The notes below the pieces were generated by a model, which made no database searches, was not told the origin of the DNA, and was given only the letters and a program-made list of their open reading frames with translations. Source: an uncultured Sphaerochaeta sp. (GTDB lineage Bacteria > Spirochaetota > Spirochaetia > Sphaerochaetales > Sphaerochaetaceae). Taken from it: 64,000 nt of DNA. Position 1 is the first letter of the stretch. Each line of letters begins with the position of its first letter. Below are positions 35,142 to 43,522 of the stretch, in pieces. The stretch lies in NCBI RefSeq assembly GCF_963677315.1, contig NZ_OY781939.1, positions 2,108,001-2,172,000 on the forward strand. Reading direction: 5' to 3'. A program made the translations under genes and the position numbers.

Positions 35142-35167
35142 GGAGCAAGCTTTTCGAAGTTTGCTCC
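35142..35167 (+). terminator. Rho-independent terminator of kdgK
   Basis: GGAGCAAGCTT (35142-35152) and AAGTTTGCTCC (35157-35167) pair with one G-U and a TTCG tetraloop, followed by TCTCTCTTT. Confidence 0.75.
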
Positions 35168-35258
35168 TCTCTCTTTACCAAACCTTTACCTTGTTTCCTT
35201 ATAGAGTAGATAGTACATCCCTATACTTGGCTCAACGACAAACAAAGGAGTCAATAAA

Positions 35259-35870
35259 ATGCGTAAAACAATGATACTTTCCGTAATCTTCGTAGTGGCA
35301 ATGGGTGCTACCCTCTCTGCACAACCCATCAGCGAACAGCAGGCTGAACTTTCCCAGACTGAGGAAATGGTAGAAACTACCGGGTCTGAAGGATTGCTCT
35401 ATATGGCAGAAGAAGAGAAGCTTGCCAGGGATGTCTACCTTGCACTCTATGATATGTGGGGGAGTCGTGTATTTCTCAACATTGCAAATGCAGAGCAACA
35501 GCACATGGATGCGGTTTCTGCAGTCTTAAAAGACAAGGAGATAGCCAATCCTGCCAGTACCTCAGAGATCGGGGTCTTCCACAACACCGAAATTGCCGAA
35601 CTCTATGAGAGTCTGGTTGCGCAAGGCAGTACATCCATCGAAGAAGCTTTCCTGGTTGGAGCCATCATAGAGGATCTTGATATCTATGACTTGCAACGCT
35701 CCATAGAGGCAAGTGAGGATGAAGTGGAAATCTGGGTATACAACAATCTACTCAGAGGTTCAGAGAGCCATATGCGTGCATTCGTAAGGCAGCTGGATAG
35801 ATATGGTCTGGATTATACTGCCCGCTATATCAGCGACGCTGAACTTTCCAGAATCCTTTCACGACGCTGA
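35259..35870 (+). CDS. DUF2202 ferritin-like secreted protein
   Basis: 203-residue exported protein with a signal peptide (residues 1-21, cleavage near LSAQ). The mature part is the four-helix DUF2202 ferritin-like fold: EEEKLARDVYLALYDMWG (helix 1, near 53), FLNIANAEQQHMDAV (E-x-x-H), IEDLDIYDLQRSIEA and LLRGSESHMRAFVRQL (E-x-x-H), a diiron-type ligand arrangement. Function of this family is not established; a metal or redox role is inferred. The last 46 bp overlap the convergent acyltransferase gene. Confidence 0.88.
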   Translation: MRKTMILSVIFVVAMGATLSAQPISEQQAELSQTEEMVETTGSEGLLYMAEEEKLARDVYLALYDMWGSRVFLNIANAEQQHMDAVSAVLKDKEIANPASTSEIGVFHNTEIAELYESLVAQGSTSIEEAFLVGAIIEDLDIYDLQRSIEASEDEVEIWVYNNLLRGSESHMRAFVRQLDRYGLDYTARYISDAELSRILSRR

Positions 35871-37144
35871 TCAGCTTCTGCACTCCTGTGATGGATGAAC
35901 AATTCCTCGGTTGCCAAGGAGAGCTTGGTGACCGAGAATTCTGTTCCTTCTGGGTAGATGTAGTACGTATCTTCCAGGGTGGATAGATCCACACAATCGC
36001 CTTTCCCAAAATATTCATACTCAATATGGCAGGCATACATACTCAGCGAAGGTTTTGACAAGAAGAATGCGTTGTGGTCAAATTCCCCTTCCAAGGTAAA
36101 TCCATCCATGGAATGAGTCAGTTTTGCTTTCCCCAAGGGAATGTATCCCTTTGCATTGGGAAGAGCTTCTACTCTTGCCTGTGTCTCAAAGAAGTAGGAG
36201 CCATTTTCAATCTCTTGACGAACCTGCTCACGTTCCCACTCATACCAATCGGGAATGTGGGAGAACTCTGTGGTCAGTGTATGTTCGTCATCAGCTTTCC
36301 TTACTGCTTTCAACTCACCATATTCGCTCATTTCCCACTGTTTGTGGCAAGCCTCACATCCCAAGATTGTGCCTTTGCTGTACATCTTGTACTCACGAAG
36401 ACAGTGAGGACATTGATACAGCGGTTTATGTAAACCCTCTGCCCTTTTGGGATACGCTATTCTGATCTTGTTCTCTTTCTGCCACGCATACTCATCATAT
36501 TCGAAGGCTTTTCGTATAACCTTGTTGACTTCACTGGTCTTGGCCTGTTTTAGCTCTTCAGCAGTGAAAAGCAGTGAAAAATCGGCTTCAATTCGGTTCC
36601 CTCTACTTTTCAGGTTCCACAGAGGGCTATTCAGGTAGTGTCCATGCATATTCAGCATCACCACAGGAACCCCCAACAGTTTGGCCATCTTGCCGAGTGA
36701 GTCAGGAAGTATGGCAGTCGTACCCACCAGTGAATATCGAGCTTCCGGGTAGAGAGCCAGGATATCCTTGTTGACGGTCAATACCTCTCTGATATGTCTG
36801 ACCAGCTGTAGGTCATTGGTAAACTTGCGTTTGCAAATTCCCCCTGCATTTCTCAGCAACCACTCTCGTTTGAGAAACCCATCGATTGCCACGACATAGT
36901 TTGCTCTGTGAGGGAAGAGGGCAGCGGTGGTCACCTTGAAATCAATGAATGCCATATGTGTACAGAGCAAGAGAAAGGGAGGTTTGACCCCTTCCATTCT
37001 CTTGCGATTGATTTTCAGCTTATGTTTCCATACTGCAGGGTAGCTGAGTAGCCACGTTACTGGTCTTAGATAGTGGCGTTGTCTGATGGGCTTTTTCTGC
37101 ATATCAAAACGCTTTGCTTGTTGTAGTTTCTCAAATCCCGTCAT
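35825..37144 (-). CDS. PlsC-like acyltransferase with zinc-ribbon insert and C-terminal extension
   Basis: 439-residue protein. The N-terminal half has the acyltransferase motifs HMAFID (H-x4-D, near residue 63) and YPEARYS (the FPEGTRS equivalent, near 133), as in 1-acyl-glycerol-phosphate acyltransferases. A four-cysteine element follows (CPHC near 245 and CEAC near 261), then about 170 residues with no recognised domain. PlsC enzymes are usually 230-260 residues, so this is a long variant. No signal peptide or strong membrane segment is evident. It probably acylates a glycerolipid at the membrane face; the substrate is unclear. Confidence 0.78.
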   Translation of the reverse strand: MTGFEKLQQAKRFDMQKKPIRQRHYLRPVTWLLSYPAVWKHKLKINRKRMEGVKPPFLLLCTHMAFIDFKVTTAALFPHRANYVVAIDGFLKREWLLRNAGGICKRKFTNDLQLVRHIREVLTVNKDILALYPEARYSLVGTTAILPDSLGKMAKLLGVPVVMLNMHGHYLNSPLWNLKSRGNRIEADFSLLFTAEELKQAKTSEVNKVIRKAFEYDEYAWQKENKIRIAYPKRAEGLHKPLYQCPHCLREYKMYSKGTILGCEACHKQWEMSEYGELKAVRKADDEHTLTTEFSHIPDWYEWEREQVRQEIENGSYFFETQARVEALPNAKGYIPLGKAKLTHSMDGFTLEGEFDHNAFFLSKPSLSMYACHIEYEYFGKGDCVDLSTLEDTYYIYPEGTEFSVTKLSLATEELFIHHRSAEADQRRERILESSASLI

Positions 37145-37209
37145 TACCGTCTTCCTTTGTCACAATGTAGCGTGTAGGAATCAAGAGAACAAGAGTGGCG
37201 CTGTAGTCA

Positions 37210-37238
37210 TTGGATAACTACCATGAATTTTGTATAGT
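37210..37238 (+). promoter_or_regulatory. Promoter placed for a leaderless transcript
   Basis: TTGGAT (37210-37215), 17-base spacer, TATAGT (37233-37238). The ATG start at 37245 is 6 bases after the -10 box, where transcription should begin. Confidence 0.6.
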
Positions 37239-37244
37239 GCAACC

Positions 37245-38360
37245 ATGAAACACACAACCCTGTATGAACTGGCCAAGGCCTATCAAGATGCTTCCATCGA
37301 TTCCGTATTTTCTGAAAACGACCTGATCTGCATACTTTCTGAAGAACAGATACCGTATTATGTATCGGTTGTAGATTCAGCGTTTGCTGCCTATCGAGGG
37401 GAAAAGGGTCTTACTGGCTACCTTGCTCTCTCCTTGCAGGATGAGGGTGTCTCGGAGATGGAAAATCTGGATCTCCAAGAGGCTCAGGAGTGTTTGCTTG
37501 GTATCATGCGAACAGAAAAGGACAACCTGGAAGAGAGCGACCTAAAGGCGGCCAAAGAGAGTGGAGTGTCTTTCAGCGAGGATGCCTATCCCCAATTCAG
37601 AATCAAGGAGCAATATAAGGTTCCTTGGTACATCAGTGAGAAAGATGAAGCGGATTTGATCCTTATCCTTCGTGGGTTGCTGTTTGCCAAGGAGTATTTC
37701 GCATCCTATAAGAAAACCAAGAAGACCAACACGTTTTCTTTCTGGCTTGACTCTCTTCAGTTGGAAGAGACAGACAAGAAGGAATACATACCTACGTTGG
37801 AAATGAAGGGTGATAGTTTTACAGTCAGTGTACGTGTATTGCAGGATGAAGCCTATGGTTTCTACTATCCCCAGGCTTTTTTCACCAATGAAGATCGTCA
37901 ACTGCAATACAAGAGGATGAAGGCAAAACCAGGCAAGATCATGGCACTGGCAATCGGCATGATGGTCGAGCCAATGCTCCCCGGAGAAGGTGAGAGGCCT
38001 GTGTATCCCTTCTATAGCCTTGCCTATGACCCGCAATCTCATCAAGTGCTTGATGTCTTCCTGGTTGAGGATTATGAACAGGAACATGGGAAGATCATCA
38101 GTCGTTTGCTCGAGCTGTTTGAGAAGGAAGGCAAACCTCAGGCAATCCACTGTTATGGCAAGAGAACCCTTCCGCTGCTTTCAGAATTAGGCAAGCAGAT
38201 CGGCATCATGGTTGTCATGGGAAACCAGAAGGAAGAGATGGATAGCCTGATTCAGGATATGTTCAGGGAACTCTATGAGATTCCTCATGACCATGATCAT
38301 GATCACGATCATCATGGCTGCAATCATGAACATCATCACCATCATCATCATGAGGAGTAG
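37245..38360 (+). CDS. Unknown protein with histidine-rich C-terminal tail
   Basis: 371-residue cytosolic protein without a recognised family. It is acidic, with segments resembling DUF-type domains found in nucleic-acid-associated or housekeeping proteins (IPTLEMKGDSFTVSVRVLQD, PQAIHCYGKRTLPLLSELG). The last about 28 residues are mostly His/Asp/Glu (HDHDHDHDHH, then H-rich), a typical Zn/Ni/Co-binding tail. It starts at ATG 37245 without a ribosome binding site and with a promoter that would begin transcription at the ATG. It ends 4 bp from the convergent cupin gene. Confidence 0.72.
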   Translation: MKHTTLYELAKAYQDASIDSVFSENDLICILSEEQIPYYVSVVDSAFAAYRGEKGLTGYLALSLQDEGVSEMENLDLQEAQECLLGIMRTEKDNLEESDLKAAKESGVSFSEDAYPQFRIKEQYKVPWYISEKDEADLILILRGLLFAKEYFASYKKTKKTNTFSFWLDSLQLEETDKKEYIPTLEMKGDSFTVSVRVLQDEAYGFYYPQAFFTNEDRQLQYKRMKAKPGKIMALAIGMMVEPMLPGEGERPVYPFYSLAYDPQSHQVLDVFLVEDYEQEHGKIISRLLELFEKEGKPQAIHCYGKRTLPLLSELGKQIGIMVVMGNQKEEMDSLIQDMFRELYEIPHDHDHDHDHHGCNHEHHHHHHHEE

Positions 38361-38364
38361 GTAA

Positions 38365-38700
38365 TCAGGCGTCTCCTCGCTTGGGGACGATACAGATGAA
38401 CACGAATTGCTCCTCTCCTGCATTGGAAATCTGATGGTCGATTCCATCCGGCACATAGGCAACCGATCCACTTTCCAGTGGATAGTCCTTTCCATCCATG
38501 AAGAGATTCCCTTTCCCTTCCACTGCAAAAATGACATGTTGCCAGGGATGGGAGTGGTGAGGAGCCTTTCCTTCCTTCTCCAAGGTGAACATGCGCATTA
38601 CATAGTCTTCCCACCCTTGTTCAGGGCCAATGAGGACCTGCTTGATGACTTTATCTGCTATATGCTTTTTTTCAATCTCATCGCGATGTGATACAAACAT
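38365..38700 (-). CDS. Cupin domain protein
   Basis: 111-residue single-domain cupin. Motif 1 is HHSHPWQHVIFAVEGKG (metal ligands H, H, E), and motif 2 ends in SVAYVPDGIDHQISN (His ligand). Such small cupins include the pectin-catabolic KdgF, but the sequence does not prove that role. It follows the Gfo/Idh oxidoreductase by 8 bp and is likely co-transcribed with it. Confidence 0.85.
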   Translation of the reverse strand: MFVSHRDEIEKKHIADKVIKQVLIGPEQGWEDYVMRMFTLEKEGKAPHHSHPWQHVIFAVEGKGNLFMDGKDYPLESGSVAYVPDGIDHQISNAGEEQFVFICIVPKRGDA

Positions 38701-38708
38701 ACGCTCTC

Positions 38709-39683
38709 CTATTTTCCTTGTAATCGTTCCATTACCCAGTCAGTACGCATACCACTCTCTCCTGTACTGAGACAGTGACCTTTTCCCAACAATTCATCGG
38801 TAACTGTTTGGATGAGGGGCTGTGCTACATGTTCTGGAGGTTCAGGAACAGCCAATACCTCGGTTCCTTTTTCTGTTTCAAGGGTTATCGGTTTTCCGAT
38901 ATCCAGTACAGAGTAGGAGAGGATGCCCTTGCTACCGAAAATGGTGGTGGTATCCTCATTCTTGCAGGTATTGAAACACCAAAGTCCCGTACCACAGACA
39001 CCACTCTCTGTCCTGAAAGATCCATGGACAATATCATCTGCTTCATACGTCTTGCTCTGGTTTCGACCTTCCCCTGTTGCCTCGACAATGGGGCCAAAAT
39101 AGAAGTCGATCAAATCAAGGGAGTGTGAGCCAACATCGAGCAACAATCCGCCTCCGCTCTTCTCTGGTTGTACTCTCCATCTCCCCTTGTCCACGGTATC
39201 TTCTGGTTTGATGGATTGCAGCAACTCCACATGGACTGCCCTGATCTCTCCAAGTTTTCCACTGTCAATCATCTCTTTTATCATAAGGTATTTTGGAAGA
39301 GCCCTGCGATAGTAAGCACTGAAAAAGGGAATGGAGTGTTGCTTGCAGTACTCTACCATCTCCTTGCTTTGTGCATAGGAAACTCCAAGGGGTTTTTCAC
39401 AGTAGACTGGTTTTCCCTTTGATGCTGCGAGGAGCGTATAGTAGTGGTGGGAGTCTGGATGGGTTGCAATGTAGATTGCATCCACCTGTGGATCTTCAAT
39501 GAGTTTGAGTGCGTCATCATACCAGGTATCCACTCCATGGCGCCCAGCATAATCTGCTGCCTTCTCCGCATTTCGCCTCATGACAGCAACAAGGGAAGCC
39601 CCCTCTGCTTTCTGGAATCCAGGGCCGCTTTTCACTTCAGTTACATTGCCGCATCCGATAATACCCCATCTAATTTGTTGCAT
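38709..39683 (-). CDS. Gfo/Idh/MocA family oxidoreductase
   Basis: 324-residue NAD(P)-dependent sugar dehydrogenase family protein. Rossmann motif WGIIGCGNVTE (near residues 6-15), CEKPLGVSYAQ (the family EKP) and the catalytic-site region LLLDVGSHSLDLIDFYFG. Substrate probably a sugar or inositol derivative; unknown. It lies between the terminator at 39724-39755 and the cupin gene, with a good AAAGGAG before its start. Confidence 0.9.
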   Translation of the reverse strand: MQQIRWGIIGCGNVTEVKSGPGFQKAEGASLVAVMRRNAEKAADYAGRHGVDTWYDDALKLIEDPQVDAIYIATHPDSHHYYTLLAASKGKPVYCEKPLGVSYAQSKEMVEYCKQHSIPFFSAYYRRALPKYLMIKEMIDSGKLGEIRAVHVELLQSIKPEDTVDKGRWRVQPEKSGGGLLLDVGSHSLDLIDFYFGPIVEATGEGRNQSKTYEADDIVHGSFRTESGVCGTGLWCFNTCKNEDTTTIFGSKGILSYSVLDIGKPITLETEKGTEVLAVPEPPEHVAQPLIQTVTDELLGKGHCLSTGESGMRTDWVMERLQGK

Positions 39684-39723
39684 GAGTTGACTCCTTTTTC
39701 ACCATAATAGCTCATAGGAGGGG

Positions 39724-39755
39724 AAAAAACATCCCCGGATTGCATTCCCGGGGAT
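39724..39755 (-). terminator. Rho-independent terminator of the uxa/regulator unit
   Basis: On the minus strand ATCCCCGG (39755-39748) pairs with CCGGGGAT (39738-39731), followed by a run of six T (39729-39724). It lies about 10 bases after the IclR regulator gene. Confidence 0.8.
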
Positions 39756-39766
39756 TTCTTACTATC

Positions 39767-40555
39767 TTACTTGGACTCTTCCCAGCCAAGAAGGTGAGAG
39801 AGGTTTGTACATGCAGCCAATATGGACTTGGTGATGAGTTCCTGCTCTTCCGGATTGAAACGGAAAAGAGGCCAGGAGACACTCATCGCAGCAACGACCT
39901 TTCCAGTGTAGTCCTTGATTGGGGATCCAATGCAGAGCGTGCCCATTTCATGCTCTTCATTGTCGCTTGCCCAGCCTCGATCGCGGATTAGCTGCAACTC
40001 CTGTTTCAATACTCCAACATCGGTAATGGTATTTGGAGTGAATGGTTTCATTTTAACCGATTCGAGATATCCCTCCAACGAATCTTGCGTCATATCACTG
40101 AGCAGAACCTTCCCGATAGCTGTACAGTACAAGGGGATTGCTTTTCCCACCCGTGAGTACATTCTGATGGTGAAGGAGGACTCCTTCTTCAGAACATAGA
40201 CAGCCTTGTCCTCCTCCAGTACTCCCATATGCACCGTCTCGCCCAGTTCATCACAGAGCTTTTGGGCGACAGGATTGGCCACATGAATCAGATCGATATG
40301 CTCAAGTCCACGGGATCCCACGGAGAACATCTTCAGTGTTAGGCTATAGAGGTCTGTGTTATCCCGATAGACATAACCAAGGTTGACCAAGGTGGAAAGA
40401 AACCTAAGCAGGGTTGCTTTTGGCAAACTTGTCTCCTTGGAGAGTTGTTCCAGATTGATGCTCTGATGTTTGGACAATGTCTCCAAGATGACAATGGTTC
40501 GGATCACTCCGCTGGTTTGTTGTTTCTCTCCTGCCGGATTGGTTTTCTTTCCCAT
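39767..40555 (-). CDS. IclR family transcriptional regulator (KdgR-like)
   Basis: 262-residue regulator with an N-terminal winged helix-turn-helix (residues about 14-75: SGVIRTIVILETLSKH, LPKATLLRFLSTLVNLGYV) and a C-terminal IclR effector domain (VHMGVLEEDKAVYVL, PLYCTAIGKVLLSDM, MGTLCIGSPIKDYTGKVVAAMSVS). In pectin users the KdgR members of this family repress hexuronate genes and respond to KDG. It is the last gene of the BASS-uxaB-uxaA-uxaC unit, 4 bp after uxaC, so the pathway would be under its own control. KdgR-like boxes lie at 33971 and 46000. Confidence 0.9.
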   Translation of the reverse strand: MGKKTNPAGEKQQTSGVIRTIVILETLSKHQSINLEQLSKETSLPKATLLRFLSTLVNLGYVYRDNTDLYSLTLKMFSVGSRGLEHIDLIHVANPVAQKLCDELGETVHMGVLEEDKAVYVLKKESSFTIRMYSRVGKAIPLYCTAIGKVLLSDMTQDSLEGYLESVKMKPFTPNTITDVGVLKQELQLIRDRGWASDNEEHEMGTLCIGSPIKDYTGKVVAAMSVSWPLFRFNPEEQELITKSILAACTNLSHLLGWEESK

Positions 40556-40559
40556 GGTA

Positions 40560-41963
40560 TCAACCCTCGAAATAAGCTTTTGCATTACCAAAGGAGATGT
40601 TCTCAACCACCTTGCCCAGCATCTCCATGTCGTATGGAACTTCTCCCTCTTCTGCCCAGGTACCCAGAATATTACAGAGGATACGTCTGAAATACTCATG
40701 TCTCGAGTAGGAGAGGAAGGACCGGCTGTCGGTAAGCATCCCGATGAAACGGGGGAGCAGGCCAACGTTGCCCAGAATCTTCATCTGTTCTTCCATACCA
40801 TCCTTGTGGTCAGCAAACCACCAGGCAGAACCAAGCTGCATTTTTCCTGGAATCCCATCCTGGTAGCAGCCCATCAAGGTAGATAAGGTGTAGTAATCCT
40901 TTGGGTTGAGTGTATAGAGAATCGTCTTGGGTACCTCGCCGGTGGCAGAGAGATTGTTCAGGAAAGCGGACAGTCCTTCAGCAAGATCCTTGTCGTGGGA
41001 AGCATCATAGCCAGTATCAGGTCCGAGTTTCTTGTACATCAAGCCATTGTTGTCCCTGATGGCAGCAAAATGCAACTGCATGGCAATGTCACGCTTTGCA
41101 TACGCCTTTGCAAGATGGGTAAGAACAAACGTCTTGTAGACCTCCACCTCTTCATGGTTCAGACACTTGCCATTCATCTTCTTCGCGAAGATTTCATTCA
41201 CTTCCCGCTCGCTCTTGAAAACAGCTGGAGCGGTCACCAGCGCATGGTCGCTTGCCTTGCACCCCATACTCACGAAGAAATCCAGTCGGTTGATCAATAT
41301 TTCAATGACATCGCTGACCAAGGTGATGGACTTCCCTGAAACAGTTTCCAAGGATTCCATATAGGCGCAGAATGTCTCTTTCTCAATATTCAGTGCTTTG
41401 TCAGGACGGTAGGAAGGTATTACTGTGGCCGGTACTTCTTTCTGGGAGGCAATTTGCTTATGGTATGCCAAATCATCAGCAGGGTCATCGGTGGTTCCTA
41501 CCGCGTAGACCTTGAACTGTTTCATGATACCTGTTACTGAGAGGTTCTCGTTTTCCTTGAACTGTCGGTTTGCCTCTTCATAGATTTCCTTTGCGTTCTT
41601 TGTGTTGAGCACCTCATGGATGCCGAAATACCGCTGTAGCTCAAGATGTGTCCAGTGGTAGAGAGGGTTGCCCAAGGCATTTTCCATGGTACCGGCCCAT
41701 GCCAGGAACTTTTCATACGGGTCTGCATCCTTCCCGGTAACCAGTTCCTCAGGGACCCCATTGGCACGCATTGCACGCCACTTATAGTGGTCTCCTCCGA
41801 GCCAAGCATCGGTAATGGTCGAGAACTTCTTGTTCTCAGCTATTTCCTTCGGGTTGAGGTGGCAGTGATAATCATAGATTTTCTGGTCTTTTGCATACTC
41901 ATGATACAGCTTCTGGGCTGTTTTTGTTTGTAATAGAAAGTGTTCGTCCATGAATTGTTTCAT
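40560..41963 (-). CDS. uxaC: Glucuronate/galacturonate isomerase (uronate isomerase)
   Basis: 467-residue uronate isomerase, first enzyme of hexuronate breakdown (galacturonate to tagaturonate; glucuronate to fructuronate). Landmarks: YDYHCHLNPKEIAENKKF (metal-binding HxH, near 32), DAWLGGDHYKWRAMRANGV, FKVYAVGTTDDPADDL, MQLHFAAIRDNN and the C-terminal SRSFLSYSRHEYFRRILC. Start ATG 41963 has AAAGGAG. It lies between uxaA and the IclR regulator. Confidence 0.97.
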   Translation of the reverse strand: MKQFMDEHFLLQTKTAQKLYHEYAKDQKIYDYHCHLNPKEIAENKKFSTITDAWLGGDHYKWRAMRANGVPEELVTGKDADPYEKFLAWAGTMENALGNPLYHWTHLELQRYFGIHEVLNTKNAKEIYEEANRQFKENENLSVTGIMKQFKVYAVGTTDDPADDLAYHKQIASQKEVPATVIPSYRPDKALNIEKETFCAYMESLETVSGKSITLVSDVIEILINRLDFFVSMGCKASDHALVTAPAVFKSEREVNEIFAKKMNGKCLNHEEVEVYKTFVLTHLAKAYAKRDIAMQLHFAAIRDNNGLMYKKLGPDTGYDASHDKDLAEGLSAFLNNLSATGEVPKTILYTLNPKDYYTLSTLMGCYQDGIPGKMQLGSAWWFADHKDGMEEQMKILGNVGLLPRFIGMLTDSRSFLSYSRHEYFRRILCNILGTWAEEGEVPYDMEMLGKVVENISFGNAKAYFEG

Positions 41964-41987
41964 AATCGTTCTCCTTTTTTTCGCGTT

Positions 41988-43514
41988 CTAGAGGATGACT
42001 CCATCCTTGAACAGCGATATCTCTGCATACCCATTCTCTTCATTCCTTGTCCTCTTGTCACCACTGGCAACTGCCTGGATGAGGGAGAGGAAATCGGAGA
42101 GTACCTCTTCATTGTCTTCAGCCAAGAGCCTTCCTGCGTCAAAATCAATCCAGCCAGTCTTCTTTGCTGCCAAGGCGCTATTACTGGAAATCTTTACCGT
42201 GGGAACAGGAGCTCCCAGTGGGGTTCCTCTTCCTGTGGTAAAGAGAATGATATGGGCTCCTGTGGCTGTGAGTGCTGTAGTGGAGACAATGTCATTGCCT
42301 GGGCCTGAGAGGAGGTTCAGACCCCTTCTCGTTACCTGCTGTCCATAGGCAAGGACATCAGTGATGATTGCCTCTCCACCTTTCTGGATGCATCCAAGGC
42401 TCTTGTCTTCCAAGGTTGAGATTCCTCCAGCCTTATTTCCTGGGGATGGATTCTCATACACTACCTGCTCATGCTTGACGAAGTACTGCTTGAAGTCATC
42501 GATCAAGCGTACAGTCTGCTTGTAGACGTCTTCATCCTGGCTGCGATTCATCAATAGCTGTTCAGCCCCGAACATCTCGGGAACCTCGGTAAGAATTCCT
42601 GTTCCGCCCATGGCAGTCAATGCATCGCAGAATCGACCAACCAAAGGATTGGCTGTAATGCCGCTGAGGCCATCAGAGCCACCACATTTGAAGCCAACGA
42701 TGAGGTTGTCCATGCCCACTGGCTCCCTTCTGTCGTTCTGCATGGCATCATGGAGTGCTGCTATGAGTTTCTTGCTCTCCTCAATTTCATCACCCACTTC
42801 CTGTGAGGTAAGGAATTTCACCCTGTTTGGATCGACATCCCCCACCAGCTCCTTGAAGGACTCGGGGGTGTTGTTCTCGCAACCGAGAGCAAGTACCAAT
42901 ACCCCTCCAGCATTGGGATGGTGAACCAAGTCAGCGAGAATGGTTCTTGTTGCCTCATGGTCATCGCCAAGCTGGCTGCACCCGTATGGGTGGTTCCATA
43001 CATGGATTCCATCATACCTTTCATTGACAGGAAAGGTCTGGTTTGTCCAAGAGACCAGTGTTTCTGCTATCTTGTTTACACAACCAACCGTGGGTACGAT
43101 CCAAAGCTCATTTCTGATGCCAATCTTTCCATTTGCTCGCCGATAGGCTTGGATTGTCGGGGTTTTGTCCGCCCAGAAGGCTTTACGTTTCTCCGCTTTT
43201 TCCTGAAATTGCAATGCAAGTTCTTTGTTGTAATGGTAGGCGGCTGTCTCTGAGAGGAGTGTCTTGATATTGCTTGCATGGACATGCTCGCCCTGGGAAA
43301 TATGTTGTTTTGCCTGTCCGATGGGAGCTCCGTACTTGATAATGGGTTCTCCCTCTGCAATATCCTTGATGGCAAACTTGTGTCCAGAGGGAATATCCAT
43401 CACCAACGTGATATCATTCCCTCCTACACGGACCACCTCCCCCTTGCCAAGGGGGGCTATTGCAACTGCCACCACATCATCTGGGTGGATGGTAATGAAT
43501 TTGTACTGCTCCAT
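41988..43514 (-). CDS. uxaA: Altronate dehydratase
   Basis: 508-residue enzyme converting altronate to 2-keto-3-deoxygluconate. N-terminal SAF domain (about 1-100; VVAVAIAPLGKGEVV, YGAPIGQAKQHISQGEHVH), then the UxaA catalytic part with VGCVNKIAE, HPYGCSQLGDDHEATR, VLALGCENNT and VGFKCGGSDGLSGITANPLVG. Needs Fe2+/Mn2+ in characterised homologues. AGGAG before ATG 43514; 8-bp gap from uxaB. Confidence 0.97.
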   Translation of the reverse strand: MEQYKFITIHPDDVVAVAIAPLGKGEVVRVGGNDITLVMDIPSGHKFAIKDIAEGEPIIKYGAPIGQAKQHISQGEHVHASNIKTLLSETAAYHYNKELALQFQEKAEKRKAFWADKTPTIQAYRRANGKIGIRNELWIVPTVGCVNKIAETLVSWTNQTFPVNERYDGIHVWNHPYGCSQLGDDHEATRTILADLVHHPNAGGVLVLALGCENNTPESFKELVGDVDPNRVKFLTSQEVGDEIEESKKLIAALHDAMQNDRREPVGMDNLIVGFKCGGSDGLSGITANPLVGRFCDALTAMGGTGILTEVPEMFGAEQLLMNRSQDEDVYKQTVRLIDDFKQYFVKHEQVVYENPSPGNKAGGISTLEDKSLGCIQKGGEAIITDVLAYGQQVTRRGLNLLSGPGNDIVSTTALTATGAHIILFTTGRGTPLGAPVPTVKISSNSALAAKKTGWIDFDAGRLLAEDNEEVLSDFLSLIQAVASGDKRTRNEENGYAEISLFKDGVIL

Positions 43515-43522
43515 ACGTACTC

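Noticed and set aside
38286..38357. Apparent CAT/GAT short tandem repeat
   Set aside because: Explained by the coding of the His/Asp tail; not a regulatory repeat or CRISPR.
38365..38700. Naming the cupin KdgF
   Set aside because: Context is suggestive but the sequence only shows a generic metal-binding cupin.
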